From assembly GCA_020631675.1 (NCBI GenBank), contig JAHDGT010000249.1, positions 1-6,822 of the forward strand: 6,822 nucleotides of DNA, in the 5' to 3' direction. Of this stretch, positions 1 through 5,715 are shown piece by piece (position 1 is the stretch's first letter; each line of letters begins with the position of its first letter). This DNA is from Bacteroidota bacterium. GTDB lineage: Bacteria > Bacteroidota > Bacteroidia > Chitinophagales > UBA2359. Under the pieces are notes generated by a model that made no database searches, had not been told where the DNA came from, and was given only the letters and a program-made list of their open reading frames with translations. Made by a program: the position numbers and the translations under genes.

Positions 1-59
1 CCGCAACAGGCGCACTCACTCGCCATTCAGCACCCTTAATACCACTCCTATCCCTTGCG
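1..59 (-). other. Putative structured intergenic element, cut by window edge
   Basis: Read on the minus strand, this GC-richer stretch contains GCAAGGGATAGGAGTGGTAT. That resembles, from memory, a recurrent non-coding element found downstream of genes in Bacteroidota genomes, where a GCAAGGG-type arm pairs with a later CCCTTGC-type arm. Here CGCAA (minus strand, 59 to 55) can pair with TTGCG (6 to 2), and GGCG/CGCC (24-21 with 12-9) makes an inner 4-bp hairpin with an 8-nt loop. No protein gene is evident in 1-151. The pairing is seen directly; membership of a known element is inference, and the far side may lie outside the window. Confidence 0.3.
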
Positions 60-72
60 CGTCCCAATGTGG

Positions 73-153
73 CAATTTCCAATTTGAGAATTTGAAAATA
101 TAAAGACAGTATCGATACATTTTCAAATTGACTCATTGTCAAATTTTCAAATT
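73..153. repeat. AT-rich cluster of AATTTGA/TCAAATT short repeats with a hairpin
   Basis: The 7-mer AATTTGA occurs at 81-87 and 89-95, and its reverse complement TCAAATT at 123-129, 139-145 and 147-153. The last copy overlaps the stop codon of the minus-strand gene. AATTTGAAAAT (89-99) and ATTTTCAAATT (119-129) form a perfect 11-bp inverted repeat with a 19-nt loop, extended by TGAG/CTCA (85-88 with 132-135) across a 2-nt bulge. In the adhesin-like gene's transcript this hairpin would start about 23 nt after the stop. It is AT-rich and no clean U-tract follows, so it could be a weak terminator or 3'-end stabiliser, but this is unproven. Confidence 0.45.
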
Positions 154-3100
154 AACGCAGTAGCGTCACATTCCCATGATGCGTTTCATGAACGGCTTGC
201 CCTAATTCCGTACGGTCAAACTCTACCACCCAAGCATAAGAACCAAGGTTCGCGGCTTTGCCGTCTTTGTACAAACCATTCCAAGTCGAAGCGGGATCAG
301 TGGTGTCATACACCTTATTGCCCCAACGGTCAAACACTTTGAAATAATAGTTATCCACCTCGCAGAATAATACGGGCTGGAACACATCATTGATGCCATC
401 ATAATTAGGAGAGAAAGCATTCGGCACTACAATACAAGGTTGCCCACAAGCTTCTGTCACTATGCGTACACTATCGGTAACCGCACCACAGAAGTCGCTC
501 ACCTCTACATAATAAGTTTGTCCGCCGGGCGTAGCTACAATATCTAAAGTGGCACTGGTCTCGCCAGTACTCCAACTAATATCACTCGCATTGGTGAACA
601 CTTCAATGGAAGTCGTATCTCCTTCACAAAGCAAGATCTCATCAACTAATTCGACAGTAGGTAATTCTAAAATGCCCACATTGATCGTATCGCTGCTGCT
701 GCAAACGCCATCGTCAACGGTCACCCAATACGTACCACTTTCGGTAACATCTAAAGTCTGCCCACTGGCACCATTGCTCCAAGTGAAAGAGGCTCCGGTA
801 TTGCCGGCATCTAAGGTCAAGTTGGCCCCTTCACAAAGGTCTTGGTCCTCACCCAGATCCACCGTAGGCGATGGATTGAGTGCTACGGTAACACCCGTAC
901 TATCCGTACAGCTCGCACTACCTTCGTACACAATTGCCCAATAATCACCACTTTCTGTAACTGTAATAGAAGGGGTGGTCTCCCCCGTATTCCAAGTGAT
1001 GTTGCTACCACCTCCGGCGGTTATGGTCACGCCTTCACCTTCACAGCCTACTAAGTCGCCCGTGATCTCCGCCACTGGGTAATCAGATACCACAACGGAT
1101 ATATACTCCACCGTTTCACATATCCCATCTGTCACGGTAAGCGTATAAAAGACCGTTCCCGTAGGGGTTATGGTCACGCTGCTCACATCGGTTTCAATAT
1201 TGCCGTAGCCATCATCCCAAACGGCAGTACCATTAGAAATATCTGCTTCAATAGTTACGGTTTCTCCGGTACATACAGAAACGAATGGAGTCACCTCTAC
1301 TTCTGGTGTGTTATAGACTTCTACTTCTAAGGATCCTACCCCACTACCACAGGTGTTCAGGGCATTCAGGGTTACGGTCTGTGTACCCGGTTCTAAGAAT
1401 TGAACCGTCACCACATTATTACCCGTATCCACGATCTCACCCCCACTGATGTTCCAATCGTAATAAGTGGCGGGGATAAAAGGTACTTCATATTGCACTA
1501 CATCTCCCGCACAAACCGGACTCGGTCCACTTACTTCAACAATAGGAGGAGCGATCACCTCCACAAAAGCAGGTGGAGAAATATCTCCCCAACAACCGAA
1601 GTTGTATTCTTGAACATTGAACTGCAACACATTGCCCGGTTCACTATTGAACAAGACGCTGATGTAGCCCGGAGAGGGGTACAAACCACCACCCGGTGGA
1701 AACTCAATACCATTCAAATACCACTGGTACTCGGATCCCATCTGACTATTGATCACGTACAATGCCCCAATATCATCCTGACAAAGTACGGTGTCCGTCT
1801 GACCAATGATCAGATCTTCCGCCAATGGGCAACCTATTAGTAAGTGTACCATTGTACCTAGTACCACATCATCTAAAGCGGGGTCTACGGCTACAATGCG
1901 CAGATAGTACATACCTGGCGCTAAGCCATACATCCAAAGATCTTCGGTAGGCGGAATGATCACATCAAAGGTGCAATCTTCATTATTGATCGTAAAGCCG
2001 ATCTCGCCTATACTCACCTGACTCAAAAACATCGGGTCTAAGAGTTCTACTTGGAATTCATTTTCATCGCTATAAGCGATCAGGTCATCCCAAACATTGA
2101 TGTCGCATTCAATGGGCAGTACGTTGTCTTCGCCCTCTAAACAACAGGCAACAACATCTTGCTGGTTATTGGTGGTAATATCACATTCCACAATACAGAA
2201 GGGTCCCCACTCAATACCGAAAGTACCGGGGAAACTGGAGCTGATCCTAACGTAATAATCACAACTCGGCTCAATATCAAAGGGTACTAAGCCACCTACA
2301 GAACCCGGCATATCCCCTAAGGCGGGATCATAATTTTCAAAGTCGGATATCTGCCCTAATAATTCTACCTCCGGACTATCAAAGCTGCCGTCCGGACCGC
2401 TTAATTGTAGGAAGTAGGTATTACCCGGGTTATATGCACCCGTAGAAGTGAAAGGTACGTCGATCACACTGCCCAAGCATACCCCATTAGGGTCAAGCGT
2501 TACCGCTGGCTGCATGGTGGTGATCACATTCTCACAATCCTCGATCTCGAAGCAATCACTCATGATTCCTTCGATCTGAGGCAGTGGGAATAGTCTATTG
2601 ATCCGTATGCGATAACAAGGACCTGGTGCCACATAAGTAGGCATGGTCAAGTTAAAAGCATTACCCGTTGATGGGTAAAAGACATTGAAACCCCAAGTAG
2701 CCGCAGGCGTATCGAAATTACCTACTGAGTTAGACAGCTGTATTTCGTAGCTACCATCACATAAAGTATCACTCAACTCAAAGGTGAATCCGAGTACAGA
2801 ACCCTCGCAGATCGCCTCGTCAATAGCGGTGATGTCAATGGTGATCGGATCGTCCACATCATCGTAAACCGCTACGATCTGTACCTCGTCTAAACCCCAA
2901 GACATGCCCGGAGCGGTAGACCCACTATTATTCACCCAACGAAAACCAAAGCGCAGGTCTTCTACATCTTCAAAAGCCAAGTCGGTCAACTCCTCATATT
3001 TCCAGATCGACTGCTGATTGTATTTGTCTTCTCCTATTTTTGTCCACGGGCCATTATCCGCACTATAATACACTTCTCCATAAGCATCCTCACTACCCTC

Positions 3101-3583
3101 ACCAATGTAGAAGAAGGTCAGGGTGATTTCTTCTAAACCCATGGTACAGATACCATCTGCCATGACCGCGGTACGATCGCTGGCCACGCCAGAATCGAAA
3201 TTGCAATTCGTAGCCGTAGAAAGCGAATCCGTAATATGCAAGTAGGTACTGGTAGGTGCACCACCGATCGTACCCGTTTCCACATCACTTTGTGGGGTAG
3301 TGTCCGGATAGATGCCTAAACCGTCATAGCTGTTGTTGTACACCCACTGGTTGGTACCCAAGGCAGTGGTGATGCTGTCTTGATTGGTGATGAACAAAGG
3401 TGCGCCCGTACCATCAAAGTTTTCAAAAAGCAATTGCACGGCCTGCTGGGCTTGCAATTGTGCGGGTAGAAAACCGAGCAGCATTGCAAGACAAAGCCCT
3501 AAGAGCCAATTGGAATTGCCACGTTCAGAGAAAGCAGTTCGGGTACGAGTGCGAGTACATTCAGGAGTGTATATACGATTCAT
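152..3583 (-). CDS. Giant secreted Ig-like repeat protein with T9SS type B sorting domain
   Basis: This 1143-residue protein is predicted to be exported by Sec and then moved across the outer membrane by the type IX secretion system, ending at the surface or in the medium. Residues 1-45 are a signal peptide. Residues 47-245 look like a jelly-roll or MAM-like sugar-binding fold (FENFDGTG start, GFRWVNNSG, GLDEVQIV end). Residues 258-350 and 368-467 are two related repeats (CxGS, then LS..G.FD.P and a closing Cys pair). Residues 480-680 are less clear, with further Cys-containing beta-type sequence. Residues 683-1045 hold five Ig/PKD-like repeats. Residues 1053-1143 are the gliding-motility-associated C-terminal domain (NAFSPNYDGIND, FDRWGNKVY, W.G, NVTLLR). 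No enzyme motif is visible. An adhesin or matrix role is inference. The ATG is preceded by no Shine-Dalgarno sequence and is the only start that retains the whole signal peptide. It is a single-gene unit, divergent from guaA. Confidence 0.93.
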   Translation of the reverse strand: MNRIYTPECTRTRTRTAFSERGNSNWLLGLCLAMLLGFLPAQLQAQQAVQLLFENFDGTGAPLFITNQDSITTALGTNQWVYNNSYDGLGIYPDTTPQSDVETGTIGGAPTSTYLHITDSLSTATNCNFDSGVASDRTAVMADGICTMGLEEITLTFFYIGEGSEDAYGEVYYSADNGPWTKIGEDKYNQQSIWKYEELTDLAFEDVEDLRFGFRWVNNSGSTAPGMSWGLDEVQIVAVYDDVDDPITIDITAIDEAICEGSVLGFTFELSDTLCDGSYEIQLSNSVGNFDTPAATWGFNVFYPSTGNAFNLTMPTYVAPGPCYRIRINRLFPLPQIEGIMSDCFEIEDCENVITTMQPAVTLDPNGVCLGSVIDVPFTSTGAYNPGNTYFLQLSGPDGSFDSPEVELLGQISDFENYDPALGDMPGSVGGLVPFDIEPSCDYYVRISSSFPGTFGIEWGPFCIVECDITTNNQQDVVACCLEGEDNVLPIECDINVWDDLIAYSDENEFQVELLDPMFLSQVSIGEIGFTINNEDCTFDVIIPPTEDLWMYGLAPGMYYLRIVAVDPALDDVVLGTMVHLLIGCPLAEDLIIGQTDTVLCQDDIGALYVINSQMGSEYQWYLNGIEFPPGGGLYPSPGYISVLFNSEPGNVLQFNVQEYNFGCWGDISPPAFVEVIAPPIVEVSGPSPVCAGDVVQYEVPFIPATYYDWNISGGEIVDTGNNVVTVQFLEPGTQTVTLNALNTCGSGVGSLEVEVYNTPEVEVTPFVSVCTGETVTIEADISNGTAVWDDGYGNIETDVSSVTITPTGTVFYTLTVTDGICETVEYISVVVSDYPVAEITGDLVGCEGEGVTITAGGGSNITWNTGETTPSITVTESGDYWAIVYEGSASCTDSTGVTVALNPSPTVDLGEDQDLCEGANLTLDAGNTGASFTWSNGASGQTLDVTESGTYWVTVDDGVCSSSDTINVGILELPTVELVDEILLCEGDTTSIEVFTNASDISWSTGETSATLDIVATPGGQTYYVEVSDFCGAVTDSVRIVTEACGQPCIVVPNAFSPNYDGINDVFQPVLFCEVDNYYFKVFDRWGNKVYDTTDPASTWNGLYKDGKAANLGSYAWVVEFDRTELGQAVHETHHGNVTLLR
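155..427 (-). other. T9SS type B sorting (gliding-motility-associated C-terminal) domain
   Basis: Residues 1053-1143 match the CHU_C/TIGR04131-type domain: PNAFSPNYDGINDVF at the start, YYFKVFDRWGNKVYDT in the middle, then WNG..KDGK...GSYAWVV and a terminal GNVTLLR. In characterised Bacteroidota such domains direct cargo through the type IX secretion machinery. Type B cargo depends on a PorP/SprF-type partner, which is often encoded next door; none is seen in this window. Confidence 0.92.
449..1537 (-). repeat. Five tandem Ig/PKD-like beta-sandwich repeats within the adhesin-like protein
   Basis: Repeat units begin at about residues 683, 761, 837, 907 and 977, each 69-75 residues long. Each opens with [VA]E[VIL] or VDLG, followed by a Cys-containing turn (PVCAGD, SVCTGE, VGCEGE, DLCEGA, LLCEGD). 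The last three share a WxTGE or WSNG turn (WNTGETTPS, WSNGASGQT, WSTGETSAT) and the third and fourth share TESG.YW. The second to fifth contain a second Cys about 50 residues later, likely a disulfide partner. The last three are clearly closest to each other, which suggests recent duplication next to the sorting domain. They probably act as a stalk holding the N-terminal domain away from the cell. Confidence 0.8.
2183..2812 (-). repeat. Two related approx. 95-residue Cys-containing repeats within the adhesin-like protein
   Basis: Residues 258-350 and 368-467 share an order of motifs: [IV]C.GSV near the start, then [YF].[IL]QLS...G.FD[TS]P, then a segment with C.Y..RI, and a final pair of Cys (SDCFEIEDC and GPFCIVEC). 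The identity is low, so this is an old duplication. The paired Cys residues could form disulfides in the oxidising periplasm or outside the cell. The fold is not recognised. Confidence 0.55.
3449..3583 (-). other. Signal peptide of the adhesin-like protein
   Basis: Residues 1-45. An unusually long, basic n-region (about 25 residues, including the alternating TRTRTRT run at 10-16) precedes the hydrophobic core NWLLGLCLAMLLGFLP and a probable signal peptidase I site AQLQA|QQ after residue 45. The next in-frame Met, at residue 34, lies inside the hydrophobic core and would destroy the signal, which supports the 3583 start. No Cys sits at the cleavage point, so it is not a lipoprotein. Confidence 0.8.
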
Positions 3584-3652
3584 ATGCAGGAACTTTTACA
3601 GGAGTAAGCCACTCTCTTTAGGGTAAAATGACTTTGAATAGAGACGCTTTAT

Positions 3653-3689
3653 AGCAGCAGCTTGCTGCTTTTAGAACTTGAAATTCTAA
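3653..3689. promoter_or_regulatory. Two adjacent small hairpins upstream of the adhesin-like gene
   Basis: AGCAGC (3653-3658) and GCTGCT (3664-3669) form a perfect 6-bp stem with a 5-nt loop. TTAGAA (3671-3676) and TTCTAA (3684-3689) form a second 6-bp stem with a 7-nt loop, one base further on. They lie 70-106 bp upstream of the minus-strand ATG. On the plus strand the first stem runs directly into TTTT, but no plus-strand gene precedes it. They could be operator half-sites or hairpins of the adhesin-like gene's leader; function is unknown. Confidence 0.35.
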
Positions 3690-3856
3690 GTTACTAGTGT
3701 TATTGCGCTAAACTTGTCGGCTATACTACCTAACAAGATAAGCAAATCAATGTTTCCGAGGGGCTATGATCTGTCCTTTTTACTGCGTGGATGCGCCCTG
3801 TGGAAAATAAATCCCCCTACCATAACACTAGCGACCGTTAACACATTGACAGACAA

Positions 3857-3872
3857 TAAATTTACAAATTTA
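3857..3872. promoter_or_regulatory. AT-rich 16-bp palindrome containing opposed -7-like boxes
   Basis: TAAATTT (3857-3863) and AAATTTA (3866-3872) are exact reverse complements separated by two bases. Read on the minus strand, 3872-3865 is TAAATTTG, an exact match to the Bacteroidota -7 consensus TAnnTTTG. Read on the plus strand the arm gives TAAATTTA, one base off. The best upstream TTG on the minus strand (3900-3898) is 25 nt away, longer than the usual spacing. A minus-strand start here would give a leader of roughly 270 nt for the adhesin-like gene. Confidence 0.3.
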
Positions 3873-3942
3873 AGTCATATCATAGCGTACTTTCTAGCAA
3901 TTATGTAATCTGAATGTTCGCGGTGGACTAGCAAAGCTTTCC

Positions 3943-3950
3943 TAAATTCG
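3943..3950 (+). promoter_or_regulatory. Probable guaA promoter, -7 box
   Basis: TAAATTCG matches the Bacteroidota -7 consensus TAnnTTTG at all but one position. The matching -33 region is weak: TTCG at 3917-3920, spaced 22 bp from the box. Transcription would begin near 3955-3958, leaving a guaA leader of only about 25 nt, too short for a purine riboswitch. The ATG is preceded by AACCGAATT with no Shine-Dalgarno sequence, which is normal for this phylum. Confidence 0.4.
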
Positions 3951-3980
3951 CGCTTCAATCAACGTAACCACAACCGAATT

Positions 3981-5513
3981 ATGACCCACCAAACCGTTGT
4001 TGTGCTCGATATGGGCGCACAATACCGCCAATTGATCGCCCGCAGGGTAAGAGAAGCGAATGTCCGATCTGAGGTGCTTCCTTGGGACACTCCTACCGAG
4101 GAGATTTTAGCCCTGAACCCAAAAGGAATCATTTTAACAGGTGGTCCATCTGTGGTTTCTGAAGCGGATGCGCCACGCATAGATAAAGCCTTGTTAGAGC
4201 GTGGAATACCTGTGTTGGGTATCTGCTATGGTGCGCAATTGATGGCGCATTTATTAGGTGGTGAAATTGATAAGGCGGAGGATAGGGAATACGGTAAAAA
4301 AGAGATTCGCGTACAAAATGACTCCCCTTTATTCGAGGGCGTGAGCAGTGATACGACTTGCTGGATGAGTCATACCTATTACGTGAGCGCACCACCTGCC
4401 GATTTTAACATCATAGCCAGTACGGATACTTGTCCAGTTGGTGCGATGGCTAATGATGCGAAAAAACTGTATGGAGTACAGTTTCACCCGGAGGTGGTGC
4501 ATACACCGGAAGGGCGAAAGATGCTCTACAATTTCTTGTACAACATCTGTGGCTGTACGGGTGATTGGGTGATGAGTGATCTGGCTGGTCGATTGATCGC
4601 TGAATTAAAAGAAAAGATCGGTAGTAAGCGGGTACTGTGTGGTTTGAGCGGTGGTGTGGATTCTTCTGTGGCAGCAACGCTGGTACATCAAGCGGTAGGG
4701 GATCAGCTGACTTGCATATTCGTGGATCACGGTTTACTGCGTAAGGATGAAGGCGATCAGGTGGAAACGACTTTCCGCCCATTAGGCATGAACCTGATCC
4801 GAGTAAATGTGGAGGATCGCTTTTTGGGCAAATTGGCTGGTGTGACGGATCCCGAGGCCAAGCGCAAGATCATTGGCGAGGAGTTCATTCGGGTGTTCGA
4901 GGAAGAATCGAAGAAGCTGGGTAGAATGGATTTCTTGGTACAGGGCACGATCTATGCCGATATCATTGAAAGCGGAACGAAGAATGCCGCTAAGATCAAG
5001 AGTCACCACAATGTGGGCGGCCTACCTGATCATGTTGATTTTGATGAGATCATAGAGCCACTAAAAGAGCTGTTCAAAGATGAAGTGCGCGATTTAGGCC
5101 GTGCGATCGGCTTAGCGGATCATCTGGTGGATCGACAGCCTTTCCCGGGTCCAGGCTTGGCTATTCGGGTGATCGGCGATATTACCAAAGAGAAGTTAGA
5201 AGTAGTGCGTAATTCAGATTTCATCTTTAGAGACGAGATCGCCAAGGCGGGTTGGGACAGCAAAATCTGGCAGTACTTCACGGTACATACGGGTGCCCGC
5301 AGTGTAGGTGTAATGGGCGATGAGCGTACCTATGATACCACGCTTGCCCTAAGAGCCGTAACCAGCGTGGACGGTATGACAGCCGACTGGGCGCGTATTC
5401 CTTATGATCTTTTAGAGAAGATCAGCACCCGCATTGTCAATGAGGTACAAGGGGTAAACCGTGTGGTGTATGACATTACCTCCAAACCGCCAGGCACTAT
5501 TGAGTGGGAGTAG
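3981..5513 (+). CDS. guaA: GMP synthase (glutamine-hydrolysing)
   Basis: This cytoplasmic enzyme makes GMP from XMP, using ATP and glutamine-derived ammonia, in the last step of guanine nucleotide synthesis. Length (510 residues) is full for the family. The class I glutaminase domain covers about residues 6-190, with GGP at 54-56, the nucleophile Cys82 in GICYGAQ, and His169 and Glu171 in QFHPE completing the triad. The ATP pyrophosphatase domain follows, with the PP-loop SGGVDSS at 223-229, VDHGLLR at 248-254 and KSHHNVGGLP at 340-349. The dimerisation and XMP-binding domain ends with the conserved KPPGTIEWE. Two glutaminase motifs differ from the E. coli form: LDMGAQY for LDFGSQY and MSHTYYV for MSHGDKV. 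All catalytic residues are present, so I expect an active enzyme. It stands alone: guaB is not adjacent, it diverges from the adhesin-like gene, and it is followed 65 bp later by a terminator. Confidence 0.98.
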   Translation: MTHQTVVVLDMGAQYRQLIARRVREANVRSEVLPWDTPTEEILALNPKGIILTGGPSVVSEADAPRIDKALLERGIPVLGICYGAQLMAHLLGGEIDKAEDREYGKKEIRVQNDSPLFEGVSSDTTCWMSHTYYVSAPPADFNIIASTDTCPVGAMANDAKKLYGVQFHPEVVHTPEGRKMLYNFLYNICGCTGDWVMSDLAGRLIAELKEKIGSKRVLCGLSGGVDSSVAATLVHQAVGDQLTCIFVDHGLLRKDEGDQVETTFRPLGMNLIRVNVEDRFLGKLAGVTDPEAKRKIIGEEFIRVFEEESKKLGRMDFLVQGTIYADIIESGTKNAAKIKSHHNVGGLPDHVDFDEIIEPLKELFKDEVRDLGRAIGLADHLVDRQPFPGPGLAIRVIGDITKEKLEVVRNSDFIFRDEIAKAGWDSKIWQYFTVHTGARSVGVMGDERTYDTTLALRAVTSVDGMTADWARIPYDLLEKISTRIVNEVQGVNRVVYDITSKPPGTIEWE

Positions 5514-5578
5514 GTGATTAGATGTGAGACTTTGTGCTCAGCAAAAATAACTTTCAACTACCTCAATACCCCAAAACA

Positions 5579-5612
5579 AAAGGGCTATCTCAGATTACTG
5601 AGACAGCCCTTT
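5579..5612. terminator. Bidirectional intrinsic terminator between guaA and the peptidase gene
   Basis: Arms 5579-5593 and 5598-5612 (AAAGGGCTATCTCAG and CTGAGACAGCCCTTT) make a 15-bp stem with a 4-nt loop ATTA. The only imperfection, 5587 against 5604, is an A-C mismatch in the guaA-sense RNA but a G-U wobble in the peptidase-sense RNA. U-rich tracts follow on both sides: TTTATTTTT on the plus strand and TTTTGTTTT on the minus strand. It lies 65 bp after the guaA stop and about 103 bp after the peptidase stop, so it can end both convergent transcripts. Confidence 0.88.
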
Positions 5613-5625
5613 ATTTTTACACGTG

Positions 5626-5710
5626 GAAAGCGTTTTGATGTGATTGAGACGGATTGGCTGTTGCCTCGTTCTACACGCTTTCAAATCAGAACTTTTATTA
5701 TCAAATCAGA
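5626..5710. repeat. Minor repeats in the peptidase 3' untranslated region
   Basis: The 10-mer TCAAATCAGA is repeated directly at 5681-5690 and 5701-5710, and GAAAGCG (5626-5632) is inverted as CGCTTTC (5676-5682) with a 43-nt loop. These lie between the terminator and the peptidase stop codon. They may be chance; no gene is seen here. Confidence 0.3.
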
Positions 5711-5715
5711 TCGAA

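Larger units (their letters stand above)
3584..3980. other. 397-bp divergent intergenic region between the adhesin-like gene and guaA
   Basis: No convincing gene lies here. The only open frame of note, 64 codons at 3714-3908 on the plus strand, has no family resemblance. The region contains adjacent small hairpins (3653-3689), a 10-bp inverted repeat with distant arms (3694-3703 and 3822-3831), an AT palindrome (3857-3872) and a promoter-like box close to guaA (3943-3950). I could not identify a convincing -33/-7 pair near the adhesin-like start. The region is long enough for a regulated leader or operator on the adhesin side. Confidence 0.7.

Noticed and set aside
1..100. End of a protein gene entering from the left
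   Set aside because: Short open frames exist (for example plus-strand 2-100 ending in TAA at 101-103), but 33 codons with no recognisable sequence are not enough to call.
549..944. 131-codon plus-strand open frame
   Set aside because: Lies entirely antisense to the Ig-like repeats of the adhesin-like gene and its translation has no family resemblance; a shadow frame.
449..1537. CRISPR-like or DNA-level tandem repeat
   Set aside because: The periodicity of about 210-225 bp is at protein level (Ig-like domains); the DNA copies are strongly diverged and there are no short identical repeats with spacers.
1400..1840. 146-codon plus-strand open frame
   Set aside because: Antisense to the adhesin-like gene, low-complexity His/Thr/Arg-rich translation typical of a shadow frame.
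3714..3908. 64-codon open frame in the divergent intergenic region
   Set aside because: No recognisable domain, no promoter or ribosome-binding evidence, and it overlaps the AT palindrome and inverted repeats; probably chance.
3951..3980. Possible purine riboswitch before guaA
   Set aside because: The probable promoter leaves only about 25 nt of leader and no three-way junction sequence of the guanine riboswitch type is seen anywhere in 3584-3980.
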